This document shows, one piece after another, positions 53,627 through 64,000 of a stretch of 64,000 nt of DNA (positions are counted from its first letter, which is position 1; each line of letters opens with the position of its first letter). Below the pieces are notes generated by a model that saw only the letters and a program-made list of their open reading frames with translations, made no database searches and was not told the DNA's origin. Source of the stretch: Anodontia alba (taxonomy: Eukaryota > Mollusca > Bivalvia > Lucinida > Lucinidae); NCBI GenBank assembly GCA_964016985.1, contig OZ024828.1, positions 81,824,033-81,888,032 of the forward strand. Direction: 5' to 3'. Made by a program: the position numbers and the translations under genes.

Positions 53627-53670
53627 GTTAACTCTTTCGCTGCCAAATTTCAATCGACAAATGTCGTCTG

Positions 53671-53703
<33 letters not shown>

Positions 53704-53865
53704 TTTTAACATGCTATCGCTTGAAAAGAAGTTTATACGTAAAGTTGAAAGACTGATTGCCAAACAGCATAGATCCAGATGAGACGGCTCATGTGAGCCG
53801 TCTCATCTGGATCTATGTTGTTTGCAAACGCCGATTATTATCGCCTATGGCAGTGAAAGCGTTAA
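53627..53865 (+). mobile_element. K-family MITE (core-1 variant), TTAA-flanked
   Basis: TTAACTCTTTCGCTGCCAAA ... GGCAGTGAAAGCGTTAA. Core AACAGCATAGATCCAGATGA with inner stem GACGGCTCATGTGAGCCGTC. Contains a poly-T of about 27 at 53680-53707. Confidence 0.85.
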
Positions 53866-53961
53866 AAGCGAACGGACATGTATTTTGCAGAGCGCAAAAC
53901 CAGTTTTGATTACAGAATAATTATTTCTGTTGTGTCCTAAATATTTTCGCTTTTAACATGT

Positions 53962-54170
53962 CTAACCCATTCAACCCTGAGTTTCTGAAATGGGACTCTC
54001 CATCTCTGAATTTGAACAATTTTTTTGCAAATAGGGGTTGGAGTCAAAAATCATTAAATGCCTGGCAGACAGTGTAGATCCTGATGAGATGACTCATTAT
54101 AAGCCGTTTCATCTTGATCTGCACGGTTTGCAGAGGCATCTGTATTGGTCTGCAGGGATGAAATGGTTAA
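53962..54170 (+). mobile_element. J-family MITE (core-1 variant)
   Basis: 'ctaacccattcaaccctga' ... CAGGGATGAAATGGTTAA. Core 'gacagtgtagatcctgatga' / 'tcttgatctgcacggtttgc'. The left TTAA has decayed to CTAA. Confidence 0.8.
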
Positions 54171-54363
54171 TAACCAGCCTATCATAGAAATATGGATTTT
54201 TTATTGATATTTGAAACATGGCAGAGATGAAAGGGGCTTTTATTGCTGTCCTTTTGAATTGATTTATCGGATTGTTGGCAATTGTTCTGCAGACTTCAAG
54301 TAAAATTTGATTGTCATGCAGCATTGTTGTCAAGACGTATTATCAAGGTTTGTTGGGTTCGAT

Positions 54364-54580
54364 TTAACCCATAAAACGCCAATCACAACTGCAGCAGACG
54401 ACACTGTAAATATTTATTAGTATTATTAATAGAAAATAAGTCTTGAAAATAAGTTTTGAAATGTCATGAGAATCATCTGCCAAGTCGATTCACATGAAAT
54501 TTCAAGACTTATTTTTTATGAAAAATAAAAAATCTAGGGTGACGTCTGCTACAAAATTTGCTTGGTGCTTTGAGAGCTAA
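54364..54580 (+). mobile_element. Z-family MITE, TTAA-type
   Basis: TTAACCCATAAAACGCCAAT at the left (D-like end). The centre is instead 'gaaatgtcatgagaatcatc' / 'gattcacatgaaatttcaag', without core-1. A second, partial copy is at 58928. Confidence 0.65.
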
Positions 54581-54645
54581 TTTATTGTTTACGTATAAAT
54601 CAATAGATAGCCTTGGCATTGTGCAATAAGGGAACTCGATACACT

Positions 54646-54865
54646 TGAATGATTGTCCGCCATAGTTTTACAAGGAAGACAACTTTTGTGACTTCCTGTT
54701 TGCTTTCCTGTTCACCCAATTCCTTCTGAAAACGAGTTTACACTAAAAGAAAAGAATTTTCTCCCAAGGAAAGCAAATTCTTTCCTTTTGGAGTAGACGC
54801 TTTCCAGAAGGGAGATATTCAGTGTTGACAGAGTTGCCTCCCCTGAAATTGTATTCATTATCCTG
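54646..54865 (+). mobile_element. F-family repeat
   Basis: 'gtgacttcctgtttgctttc', 'gagtttacactaaaagaaaa' and 'ccttttggagtagacgcttt' match the other F copies. The 'ttctcccaaggaaagcaaat' centre is palindromic. Confidence 0.7.
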
Positions 54866-54912
54866 ACGACAATGTATCTAAACTATGTCCCATTACGTAC
54901 AATACAGAAGTG

Positions 54913-55150
54913 TGCCCCAACATGAGAAAATGGTCCTTTTCACATACGCAGATAACGCATATCCTGACCAACTTACGCATGCGCGCAGTCTGATCGGAAT
55001 CTTCGTTATCCGCTTAGATACAATCATTCAATACCGTTGAATATAATGATGCATAGAGAAGATCCAGATGAAGCTGCATGGAAGCGCAGACTGATCTGAA
55101 TCCTTGCTTGGCGCACATGTCAGAAGGTACATTTTCCCATTTTGCGGTCC
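54913..55150 (+). mobile_element. L-family MITE
   Basis: 'ccccaacatgagaaaatggt' and 'catgtcagaaggtacatttt' + 'cccattttgcgg' form the ends. The internal part is diverged. Confidence 0.65.
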
Positions 55151-55227
55151 TATATCTGAACAGTGTCCCGTTACTTATAATGCAGGATAATTGTTCAGCG
55201 AGACAATGGAAGAACACCATTTTAGAT

Positions 55228-55444
55228 CGGTACCTTTACCACTCTGGGCTAATTCAGTAGGCGACAAATTGTAAATATTTTTCTTATTTTCTCCGAAAAC
55301 GGGATTTGCCATTTCATGCAAATTGTTTCCACCGGAGACAATTTACATGAAATGTCAAAACCAGTTTTCTGGGAAAAACCAGAAGAAAAAAAATATTTCA
55401 ATATGTCGTCTGCTGGCAAAATTTCCCAGCATGCTAACCGTTAA
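55228..55444 (+). mobile_element. I-family MITE
   Basis: 'cctttaccactctgggctaa' ... CCCAGCATGCTAACCGTTAA. Centre GTTTCCACCGGAGACAA with arms 'gccatttcatgcaaatt' / 'tttacatgaaatgtcaaa'. Confidence 0.85.
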
Positions 55445-55531
55445 AGCATAGAATGCAGTATATGGATAAATACACCTACTGGTAGACATTATTGTTGTCT
55501 GACAGTGCCACAAACAGACACCCTTCTGCTA

Positions 55532-55535
55532 CACA

Positions 55536-55604
<69 letters not shown>
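55532..55604. repeat. (CA)n microsatellite
   Basis: About 36 CA repeats with one CATA interruption. Confidence 0.96.
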
Positions 55605-55607
<3 letters not shown>

Positions 55608-56600
55608 TGGTCAGTGGAACGTATATGGTCTGTTTTTTTTTTTATATATATTTTGTATTATTATGCTGTTTTTTATCCGCTTAGTTTTTGCATTTTTTAT
55701 ATTTTTGAACATCAAATGAATTCAAACTATGTTTTTGCCGCGTCTAGAAATGCTTTTGAAAAAAAAACGAAAAACAAAAAAAAACAAAAAAAAAAACAAC
55801 TGATATTTGCTGAAAATGTAGATACCTTTTCAGCAAGTATGATCTTTTAGACGGGGCAAAAACATATAGTCTCACTTCATATGTTCTTCAGAATTATTAA
55901 AAAAAAAAGGGCAAAAACTTTGAGGATAAATGCAAGAGATCAAATTCGGACCATATACGCTCTACTGACCCCAAGTGTCTGCGTTGTTACTTCGTTCACC
56001 CGTATTCGCCATGGCAGCCTTGAAAATGTTATCGCCGACACGGAGTAGACGCATGTCTTCCAAAAAGTGTGGTATTTGTATTTGCGCATGAGATAGTTAC
56101 TTAATCATCTTTCATGGTGTATATATTAAAATAAAAAAAAAAAAAAGTTTTTCATTCCTATTATCTTAAGATTAGTAGTACTGGGATGGTGGTCAGTGGA
56201 TGGTGGATGATAATGGTGGTGTGCTGACCGTGCCTGGTACCATGGAGACAGTGTACGGTGGCATGTTGTATAACCAGACTCTTGGTGGATTAAGGAGGGT
56301 GCGATTGGCACAGCTGTTTGTCCGCTGTCTGCTGTCTACTGTCTGACATCCTTCGTACGTTTTACAGTATCAATTCACCATCTCCATTTCGGAAAAATAT
56401 ATATAAACTGTTTCTGTTGCTACTATTATGAAACACGTTGTCTGCGGTATTTGTATATACGAATGCAACAAACAATTATATTGTAAATGATATTTAATTG
56501 CTCTGCATTGTCATGTCATATTATGTTTCATTATATTGTATCCTCATGTGCTTTATAGCTTTTGGAATTTTGAAATAAAACTATTCTATTCTATTCCATA
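55605..56600 (+). other. Unassigned; possible 3' tail of a retroelement
   Basis: The stretch ends 'gaattttgaaataaaactat' + TCTATTCTATTCC (56563-56596), an AATAAA followed by ATTCT repeats, which is a style of 3' end seen in some LINEs. No upstream reverse-transcriptase frame is present. An A tract lies at 56132-56144. Confidence 0.35.
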
Positions 56601-56605
56601 TATAA

Positions 56606-56787
56606 GTCGCAACATGAGAAAACGTACCTTCGGATATGTGTGCCCAACGAAGACACAAATAAATCTACGCATCCGCACAGTCTGATCAGATACTTCGTTG
56701 TCAGCAATTCGCGAATGCGCAGGCTGATCTGAATTTTCGCTGGGCGCACATGTCCGAAGGTAAATTTTTCTGACGTTGTGGCTTATA
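56606..56787 (+). mobile_element. L-family MITE
   Basis: GTCGCAACATGAGAAAACGT ... 'aaatttttctgacgttgtgg' with CGTACCTTCGGATATGTG / CGCACATGTCCGAAGGTA subterminal arms. Confidence 0.8.
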
Positions 56788-56792
56788 TCTAT

Positions 56793-57065
56793 CCATTTCG
56801 AAAACATACTTATTCAAATATACTGAAAATTTTACCACCCAAAAAATGAAAAGATAAAAAATTCTGATATTTTTCATATTTCTGCTCAAAGAATAGATTG
56901 TAGGTACTCGTTAGAACCGCCTCGACGAGGCGGTTCTAACGAGTACCTACAATCTATGTTTTGAGCAGAAATAAGAACAATAATGTATACCCCTGTAAAC
57001 CTCAGTTTTACTGCATAAATGCGGGGTTTAAGGGGGTTAAAATAATATAGGCGTGTTTTCGTGAT
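56793..57065 (-). mobile_element. A-family MITE (core-2 hairpin)
   Basis: 'catttcgaaaacatacttat' ... ATAGGCGTGTTTTCGTGATG in reverse orientation. Hairpin ACTCGTTAGAACCGCCTCGA / GAGGCGGTTCTAACGAGTAC is perfect. Confidence 0.93.
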
Positions 57066-57079
57066 GTACCTATTGTACA

Positions 57080-57172
57080 TTACTATGTTTTACCCCAAGT
57101 ACTGGGACAGATAGGCCTGAGCAAACAGTGTAGACCCAGTCCAAACGCCACATAACGCGGGTCTACAACAGG
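57080..57172 (-). mobile_element. H-family MITE, left part only
   Basis: 'tatgttttaccccaagtact' then GCAAACAGTGTAGACCCAGT and a collapsed core 'acgcgggtctacaac'. Confidence 0.65.
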
Positions 57173-57175
57173 AAG

Positions 57176-57457
57176 TTAAAAAAAACTCTCTTGGCTCATT
57201 CCTTTTTTCACTATTAATGCCGTGTGGCGGCCGTAAAAGGTCTCCCCGTACTTCACTATAGCGCAGTTTATATTTTCTGGTCGTTTGTGATCATTGAGCC
57301 CTTTCTGGGATTGTTGGAAATGTACATGAGGGTCATTGATGAGCTCTAATTGGCCGAAACTAGTCTGACAAGATAACGTTGACACTTCAGCAATTTGCCT
57401 TCTTGCGCGTGTGTTTATTGCTTTCAGGATCCATTCCTTTTGTAATATATTGTTCAA
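57176..57457 (-). pseudogene. Possible coding remnant related to 17.0-17.5 kb
   Basis: The minus frame contains NDPHVHFQQSQKG and, 40 residues from its end, [20 protein letters not shown]. The K-Y-G-x-T-x-Y-G pattern recurs, more decayed, at 17050-17110 and 17385-17440. The family is not recognised and the frame lacks splice or promoter support. Confidence 0.3.
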
Positions 57458-57629
57458 AACATAGATTGTGAGTATTCGTTAGAACCGCCATGGCAAGGCG
57501 GTTCTAACGACTGCCCACAATCTATGTTTTGAGCAGAAATATGAAAAAATATCAGAATTTTTAGCAGAAAACTTTCAGTATTTGGTGGTGAAATTTTCAT
57601 TATATTTGAATAGGCGTGTTTTCGTAATG
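57453..57629 (+). mobile_element. A-family MITE, left end truncated
   Basis: Begins at the core-2 hairpin ('aaaacatagattgtgagtat', GTTAGAACCGCCATGGCAAG) and runs to AATAGGCGTGTTTTCGTAATG. Confidence 0.85.
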
Positions 57630-57642
57630 GTACGAAATTTTA

Positions 57643-57832
57643 TTAACCTTTACTACCCTCTGGGCAAACTCAGCAGACGACAAATTATTGACCATTTTTC
57701 GTATTTTTCAGGATTTGACATTTCATGCAAATAATCTCCATTGGAGATGGAAACAATTTGCATGAAATGACAAATCCTGTTTTCTGGGGTAAATAAGAAA
57801 ACATATTTCAATATGTCGTCTGCTGAAATTCC
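57643..57832 (+). mobile_element. I-family MITE, right end truncated
   Basis: TTAACCTTTACTACCCTCTG ... 'aatatgtcgtctgctgaaat'. Centre AATCTCCATTGGAGATGGAA. The final TTAA end is absent. Confidence 0.8.
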
Positions 57833-58440
57833 AGTCGTGTCGTTGCCTCCAAATTCGTGAGCCTTTAACTACCTGACCCCACTGGCCCACTCATATCCTA
57901 CAACTTTAGCACAGACTATCTATTTGTCACATTGGCCTCGGTGGGCGGAGACTTGCACATTTATTAAAAGGATAATAAATGTTCATGTGACAAAGTACTT
58001 TTTAAAAAAAAAAAAAAAAATGTAGAAGTTGATTTAGAAGGGCCTATAATTACAAAATCTGTTTCTTCGATTTTATACCAGAGATTTCTTTTTCTTAAGT
58101 TTTGGGTAGCAACATATAAAAAAAAAACAACGTATGCTATGGTTTCTCTGTGAATGCGTATGTGTAGTTTTCTATGTTTTGTACTCTATTTCTAATATAA
58201 TGTTGCATTATGCTTTTGTTTTATTTAACCATGTCCTGTGCATAAAATGTACTGGTGCGTAATAAAATTGCTATACAAATTCATTTGTTGTTGTTTTTTT
58301 TTTTTTTCAATCCATTCGTCGCAAAGTTTGTGAGTGCGATTCCTAGAGATTTAGTCCGATTTCTTTACACTGACAATAAGTTTTAAACAGAAATAATCTT
58401 CCACACTGATAAATAATTAAAATAAACAAACAAGGGAATG
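57833..58440. other. Unassigned, A/T tracts
   Basis: A tract 58003-58020. 'gtgcgtaataaaattgctat' (58255-58274) is a possible polyadenylation signal context, but no transcript is supported. Confidence 0.35.
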
Positions 58441-58470
58441 AATAAACAGAATACATAGGCGGATGGAAAT

Positions 58471-58506
<36 letters not shown>

Positions 58507-58690
58507 CTAGCACAGCGAAATTTATATAATTCGTGTATGGAATAGAATACAGACAAATTTAGAAAAAAAAAACAAAAAAAACAAATAAGATACTGAATAA
58601 ATAAATAAGCAGAGTACATAGGCGGATGAAAGGATTTAAAAAAGAACTAGCACAGCGAAATTTATGCAATTCTTGTATCGAATAGATTGC
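58441..58690. repeat. 163-bp tandem duplication with poly-A
   Basis: 'acataggcggatggaaatat' (58453) and 'acataggcggatgaaaggat' (58616) each lead through an A tract to 'ctagcacagcgaaatttat'. The first carries about 33 A (58472-58504). Confidence 0.88.
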
Positions 58691-58927
58691 GGGTAAATTG
58701 GACGGATATCTTTGTACAATATTAAATTCAAACAATTTAATCAGATTTGAGTATTTGGCAAGTGATCCTGCAAGATAAAGCCCTAAAATTCAATCTTTAC
58801 ATGAACCTTTAATCGCTTCTCAAAGATATCATGACAAATAATAGTTCTTAAGTACTTCGGGTGAAATAGTTTAGAAATTCGTAGACATTTGTAATGGGCA
58901 AATTCGAATCCGTGTGAATTGCTATCC

Positions 58928-59110
58928 CTTAAAGCGCTAAGCCAAACTGTAGCAAACGACTTTCTAAGTTGTTGTTATTATTATTATTTACAGAGCAAAT
59001 AATACATAGCATTTCATGTGAATCGCCTGCTTTTAGACAAAAGATTCACTGACATATCAAGCCTTACATTTTCTGAAAATACAAAATAAATAAATAAATA
59101 TGTCTTAGTT
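58928..59110 (+). mobile_element. Z-family MITE, partial
   Basis: CCCTTAAAGCGCTAAGCC start with 'agcatttcatgtgaatcgcc' / 'gattcactgacatatcaagc' arms, as at 54364. The right end is lost in an AAAT repeat. Confidence 0.5.
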
Positions 59111-59439
59111 ATACCACGGTTCGTGCGCATGTACTATGCGATAATGCACGAGCGTGATAAATGAAAACTGTACAATAAGGCCTATTCTAGGCATTCTAAG
59201 ACGGCTCCCTCTGTTGCAGTTCTTCAGGTGTTCGTGTGTGGGTGGTTTCACATATGGCGTTTGTTTTGTTATTGTATGTGCCTCGGGAAGGCTGTACTTC
59301 GTGATTGTGGCATTTCTTGAGTAGCTTTACTTATTTTGTTTTTTCTATGGTTGAACGAATACCAGCATAGCTTCAATTAAAAACACTTCAACGAATATAT
59401 ACATTTTAACGACAAATGAGATACAGACAGCCCTCTTTA

Positions 59440-59780
59440 TACCCTCTTTATACCGACACTCGATACAACGACAGAATTCGTTAAATGACAATTTAACTGT
59501 CACGAAACCTTCGCTTCAGAGGTAACATTTAGTCACAAATTATGCAAGAATATTGTATTTAATACTTTAAAGAAACATATGTTTTAGATATTTGTTAGAA
59601 TCGCCTCGGTGAGGCGATTCTAACAAATATCCGAAACATATGTTCGATGAGTAAATAAGAACAAAACAAGACCTTTCTTACATATCAATCTGCTCCTTTA
59701 GTATTCTGTACAACAGCAAATTCATTTTAATGGCAACATCTTTGGGAACAAATGCTGTCGTAGTAACGAGGGTTCACTGT
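59440..59780 (+). mobile_element. U-like element carrying a core-2 hairpin
   Basis: 'taccgacactcgatacaacg' at the left and 'gtcgtagtaacgagggttca' + CTGTA at the right are diverged inverted ends of the type seen at 53111. The centre (59586-59642) is TTTGTTAGAATCGCCTCGGT / GAGGCGATTCTAACAAAT with flanking 'acatatgtt'. Confidence 0.55.
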
Positions 59781-60124
59781 AGTTTCTCCTTTATCTTCAA
59801 GACTTAAAATCGTCTGATGGGAGTATTACAGCTAAAACCCGAACACTTTCAAACAAATAAACTGTCTTTTCTGGTTGCCTGGATTACTGAAAAATCATGA
59901 AGAATGCCGCGACAAAACGATAGGCCGGTCGTACGGCCGTAACAATAAGTACTGTTTCCCTGTTGGTCTGACTTCTTCATCGCTGTGTTTGTCATCCATT
60001 TACATAGTTATTTTTATTGCATGCAATTCTCTGCCCGTGCTTGTAACTGGGTACGCTGTGATACTGGCATGGAAGCTCTGTTGAACCGTAAATTTCTCAT
60101 TTCGTAATTTTCACACCCATAAGA

Positions 60125-60560
60125 AGAATTGGTACCAATACGTCACATTTGCCAAATGTGAAATTTACGTATGATCAATTTCGATAAATTTTGGGGTCTA
60201 AAATTTGTGCTCAAATTTCTCATGTTGATAATTTTTGACGTATGAAGAATTGGTAAGTATTCGTCACACTTGTGAAGAACTGGTGCGATTTTTTCTCGGG
60301 TGTGAAGAATTGGTACCAATTCCTCACACATGTGAAGAATTGGTAGCAATTCCTCACACATGTGAAGAATTCGTCGATAATTTCTGACGTGTAAAGAATT
60401 GATAAGTATTCCTGTGTTTTTTTGTTGTTGTTTTTTTTTTTTTTTTTTTTTTTGGTGTGAAGAATTGGTACCAATTCCTCTTACATGTGTGAAGAATTGG
60501 TACCAATTCCTCTTACATGTGAAGAATTGGTACCAATTCCTCTTACATGTGAAGAATTCA
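60125..60560. repeat. Tandem repeat of about 30-34 bp built on GGTACC palindromes
   Basis: Units 'gtgaagaattggtaccaatt' + 'cctcacacat' recur about ten times with variants. A T tract lies at 60426-60452. Frames on the minus strand are artefacts. Confidence 0.85.
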
Positions 60561-60584
60561 TAAAAATAATGCTACGACCAATCA

Positions 60585-60757
60585 TCCTCTTCCGCTGATT
60601 CCAGCAGAGCAGTTGTCAGCTGATGGAGAAAGAATTTTCACTAAGTACTGGTTAACTGCCTACGGGAGGCTTGTCCAGGAACAGTGGTTAGGTCAACTGA
60701 CCGTCAATAACCTTAGCTGTTGATCGTAGACGTCAAACACTAAATCAAACAAACAAA
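60585..60757 (+). mobile_element. SINE, 5'-truncated, diverged
   Basis: 'cttccgctgattccagcaga', 'ctggttaactgcctacggga', ending AAATCAAACAAACAAACAAA. Member of the 34953 family, lacking the tRNA-like head. An (AAAT)n tract follows (60776-60800). Confidence 0.75.
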
Positions 60758-60939
60758 CAAAGTAAAAAAACAAAAATAAATAAATAAATAAATAAAATAA
60801 AAAAGATAACAAATGCGCAGAATAGCTCCGTAACTACTCAGAAGAATCAGCGCATTTATTTTTCATTGCACTGATTGAAGCCAATATACCAAGTTTCTAA
60901 ATCAGAAGTTAAAAATACTTATATGGAAGGCCCAGGGAG

Positions 60940-61015
60940 TATCACAATAAAACAACGCAGCCTATCCCAAGCACCAAGAGGAAGAGGAAACCCCGCCGAA
61001 CAGAAACCACATAAT
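60940..61015 (+). repeat. Short dispersed repeat shared with 34.77 kb
   Basis: 'gcagcctatcccaagcacca' + 'agaggaagag' resembles 'acagcctaccaatgactcca' + 'agaggaagaa' at 34776. Confidence 0.4.
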
Positions 61016-61262
61016 TACAAATAAACATTTGCAGAAAAATTAGCTCTTGCTAAGACTTGCTTTTATAGTTACATAGTTACACAGGCTGGATGGTCTAGTA
61101 GGAAACACCGTGGAAAGGTTTTCTCGCGACTCGGCTCATCTTAAGCATTCTAACTCTTGTCCCAGAAGTTCCAACAGTAAAACATTGGAATTTCCTTCTA
61201 CGTTTATAAAATTATGTTATGCATGTGAAGAATAGGAATCGAATGGAAAATGCAATAGCTTT

Positions 61263-61690
61263 GGGGCGGGGGGGATGGGGTGGGGGGGTGCGCATTTCTC
61301 TCACACGTGAGAAATATTGGTATGAAATCCGTGACGTATTAGTACCAATTCTTAACGCGCTGTGAGGAATTGGTACCAATTCTTCACGGCGTGAAATTTG
61401 AAATTTACGGGGGGGAGGGGGGGGGGGTGCGCATTTCTCTCACACGTGATAAATATTGGTATGAAATCCGTGACGTATTAGTACCAATTCTTAACGCGCT
61501 GTGAGGAATTGGTACCAATTCTTCACGGCGTGAAATTTGAAATTTACGGGGGAGGGGGGGGGGGGGGGGCATTTCTCTCACACGTGAGAAATATTGGTAT
61601 GAAATCCGTGACGTATTAGTACCAATTCTTAACGCGCTGTGAGGAATTGGTACCAATTCTTCACGGCGTGAAATTTACGAAGTGTGAAAT
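61263..61690. repeat. Three tandem copies of a 138-139-bp unit
   Basis: Unit starts at 61292, 61431 and 61569 with GCATTTCTCTCACACGTGA, continues 'gaaatattggtatgaaatcc', 'aattcttaacgcgctgtgag', GAATTGGTACCAATTCTTCA, 'cggcgtgaaatttg'. It closes in a variable poly-G tract. The copies are nearly identical outside the G tract. Confidence 0.95.
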
Positions 61691-61703
61691 TTACGGTTCA
61701 ACA

Positions 61704-62079
61704 AAGCTCACGCGTTCCTCTTTCATTTGGTGGTGAACTACTCTTAAGTTTACAACTGTTTTAATGAATATGGCTATACATGCGTTATTGTTATGCAGAT
61801 TTTTAACGCTACCAGCGGTCAATGTGCTCTTTTAACTTGCGCTTGTACATGCTTGCTTTCATGGATCACCCATACACACTTGATTCCACTGTCTGTCAAC
61901 AACTGCCTCCCTGTCCACTTTATACCAGGAACGTCGAGTATGAGCCAGGTGTACTAATGGTTTGAATTTTTTTATCGACCCGAGCGGAAACGTATGTTTA
62001 TTGGATATGTATGTTTATTTATTATTCGTATTATTATGCTCCCCCACGCCACCCCACACAGGGTAGGGGACATATTGTT
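61704..62079. other. Unassigned sequence
   Basis: No gene or repeat family recognised up to the satellite array. Confidence 0.35.
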
Positions 62080-63645
62080 TTTGGGACGGATCCCGTTGGC
62101 GTCAGCGTAAAACTTCTTGTCCGCTCTGTGACTTGAATACCCTTTGAAATATTTTGATGATAATTGGTAGAAATGTAGAACAGGACAAGACGACATGTCG
62201 CATACAAGAATGACAACTCTGGCTTTCTTACTTTTGGAGTTATTTCCCTTTGTTTTGTATAAAACAGATTTCGTGTCCGCACTGTAACTAGAATACCCTT
62301 CGGAAGTTTTGATGGTACTTGGTAGAAATGTAGAACAGGACGGGACGACGTCGCGTACAAGAATGACAACTCTACCTTTCTTACTTTTGGAGTTATCTCC
62401 CTTTGTTATATTTAATAGTGATTATGCATTGATTTCGTGTCCGCTCTGTAACTTGAATACCCTTTGCAATATTTAGATGATTCTTGGAAAAAATGTAGAA
62501 CAGGACAAGACGACGTGTCGCATATAAGAATGACAACTCTGGCTTACTTACTTTTGGCGTCATTCCCGTTTGTTTTGTTTGAAATAGATTTCATGTCCGC
62601 TCTGTAACTCGAATACCCTTCAGAATATTTTGATGGTTTTTGGTAGAAATCTAGAACAGGACGAGACGATGTGTCGCGTACAAAATTGACAACTATGTCT
62701 TTCTTACTTTCGGCGTTATCTCCCTTTGTTACATTTGACAGTGATTATGCATTGATTTCGAGTCCGCTCTGTAAGTTACATAATCTTTGGAATATTTTTT
62801 ATGATACTAGGTGGAATGTAGAACAGGACGAGACAATGTGTCGCGTACAGGAATAACAACTCTGGCTATCTTACTTTTGGAGTTATCTCTCCTTGTGTTT
62901 GAAATTGATTTCCTGTCCGCTCTGTAAAACAGTGATTATGCATTGATTTCGTGTCCGCTCTGTAAATTGAATACCCTTTGGAATATTTTGATGGTATTTG
63001 GTACAAATGTAGAACAGGACGAGACGATGTGTCGCGTACAAGAATATTTGACAGTGATTTTGCATTGATTTCGTGTCTGCTGTGTAAGTCGAATACCCCT
63101 TTGAAATATTTTTATGACATTGGTAGAAATGTAGAACAGGACTAGACGACGTGTCGCGTACAAGAATGACAACTTTGGCTTTCTTACTTTTGGAGTTATC
63201 TCCCCTTGTGTTTGAAATTGATTCCCTGTCCGCTCTGTAACACGAATACCCTTTGGAATATTTCGATGAAACTTGGTAGAAATGTAGAACATGACGAGAT
63301 AACGTGTTGCATACAAGAATGACAACTCTGGCTTTCTTACTTTTGGAGTTATCTCCCTTCTTGTGTTTGAATCTGATTTTGTGTCCGCTCTGTAAGTCCA
63401 ATACCCTTTGGATTATTTGAATTTTACTTGGTTGAAATGTAGAACAAGACGAGACGACGTGTTGCATACGCGAATGGCAACTCTGGTTTCTTACTTTTGG
63501 AGTCAGCTCCCCTTCTTGTATTTGAATTTGATTTCGTGTCCGTGCTGTAACTCGAGTGCCCCTCACAATATTTTGATGATACTTGGTAGAAATGTAGAAC
63601 AGGACGAGACAACATGTCGCTGACAAGAATGACAACTCTTGCAGG
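62080..63645. repeat. 155-bp satellite array, about 10 copies
   Basis: Marker 'aaatgtagaacaggac' at 62171, 62326, 62491, 62647, 62814, 63005, 63127, 63280, 63435 and 63590, mostly 153-156 bp apart. Each unit has 'gacaactctggctttcttac', 'ttttggagttatctcccttt', 'gatttcgtgtccgctctgta' and 'aataccctttggaatatttt'. Spacings of 165-191 and 122 mark local insertions and a deletion. The 264-codon minus frame (62883-63677) is a repeat artefact. Confidence 0.92.
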
Positions 63646-64000
63646 GTTGGGGTGAGGCGGGGTGGGAGATGTGGCATTTCTTTCTAAAAAAACTTTTCTA
63701 GTTTCATATTAAGTACGCATATGTTAAATGTCACAATATCACACTGCAATACAAAAAGAAGGGTTTATGTTTGTTGTTGTTGTTGTTGTTGTTGTCTTGT
63801 TTTATTTTTGATTCAGTATCCCATAAGGCAGGAAGACCGAATACTTAGATAAATGCGTTTGTCACAGAAAAAAGGGCATGCCAGGTGTTGATGTTGCTTT
63901 AATTTAGATGCAAGCGAAAATTAGCAGGCGACAGTTTAGAATATCTCGCTTTTCCATGAAAACAGAGTTAGACTTACTACTCTACATAATGAAATACAAT
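63646..64000. other. Unassigned, with (GTT)n
   Basis: GTTGTTGTTGTTGTTGTTGT at 63772-63796. No gene recognised to the window end. Confidence 0.5.

Larger units (their letters stand above)
60081..61703. mobile_element. 1.6-kb inverted-repeat-bounded block of small palindromes
   Basis: Left GTTGAACCGTAAATTTCTCA + TTTCGTAATTTTCAC; the right end is its complement, GTGAAATTTACGAAGTGTGA + AATTTACGGTTCAAC. Inside, the 16-bp palindrome GAATTGGTACCAATTC or near copies recur many times. A SINE fragment interrupts it at 60585. Confidence 0.6.

Noticed and set aside
62883..63677. 264-codon minus-strand frame
   Set aside because: It runs through the 155-bp satellite with the same residues recurring each unit. 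No independent coding signal.

Overview
This window looks like intergenic or intronic DNA from a heterodont (clam-type) bivalve mollusc. The evidence is an AT-rich eukaryotic background, tRNA-derived SINEs with an AAAC tail of the molluscan kind, several dispersed repeats I associate with clam genomes (elements ending in GGGGGCATAAAAA, elements beginning TATGCCCCC, elements ending CTCAGGT-AGCTAAAAA), a decayed mariner transposon, and very many small palindromic MITEs. The species cannot be fixed from the sequence. I find one convincing protein gene (46016-47098, +), one mariner pseudogene (30387-31691, -), and one scrap of a non-LTR retrotransposon (48566-48836, -). Nearly everything else is repeats, often nested.

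Repeat families are labelled here only for cross-reference. Core-1 families share a central hairpin with outer arms GCAAACAGTGTAGACCCAGA / TCTGGGTCTACACTGTTTGC but have different ends: C (TTAACCCTTGTCCTGCTGAA), D (TTAACCCTTAAAACGCCAAG), E (TTAACCCATTTATGCC), G (TTAACCCATTGTAGACTGAA), H (TA-CCATATTTACCCTAAG), J, K and R. Core-2 families share a hairpin GTACTCGTTAGAACCGCC / GGCGGTTCTAACGAGTAC: A (CATCACGAAAACACGCC), P, and the pogo-like U. Other families are B (GGGCCCAGTTGTTCAAAGC ends), I (a hairpin around CTCCATTGGAG), L (GAGCCGCAACATGAGAAAAC), F, M, N, T and Z. Most core-1 families and I sit between TTAA tetranucleotides with CCC/GGG ends, as expected of piggyBac-type non-autonomous elements.

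Layout: 1-2.5 kb, N-family composite repeat and a 21-bp minisatellite; 2.5-26 kb, dense MITEs and SINEs; 26-27.4 kb, an AT-rich stretch with almost no recognised repeat; 27.6-30 kb, a 54-bp minisatellite of about 39 copies embedded in an H MITE; 30.2-31.9 kb, a mariner nested in a palindromic M element; 32-35.4 kb, MITEs and a complete SINE; 35.4-37.4 kb, the second N copy in the opposite orientation; 37.6-38.9 kb, degenerate tandem repeats; 39-45.6 kb, MITEs, long (TA)n tracts and a 2.36-kb region bounded by inverted repeats; 46-47.1 kb, the orphan membrane-protein gene; 47.4-52 kb, large inverted repeats and the LINE scrap; 52-60 kb, MITEs; 60.1-61.7 kb, an inverted-repeat-bounded block of small palindromes; 62.1-63.6 kb, a 155-bp satellite array.

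There is no operon-like organisation and no genes that work together. The most unusual feature is the set of MITE families with unrelated ends that share one hairpin whose inner arms differ between families yet stay self-complementary.
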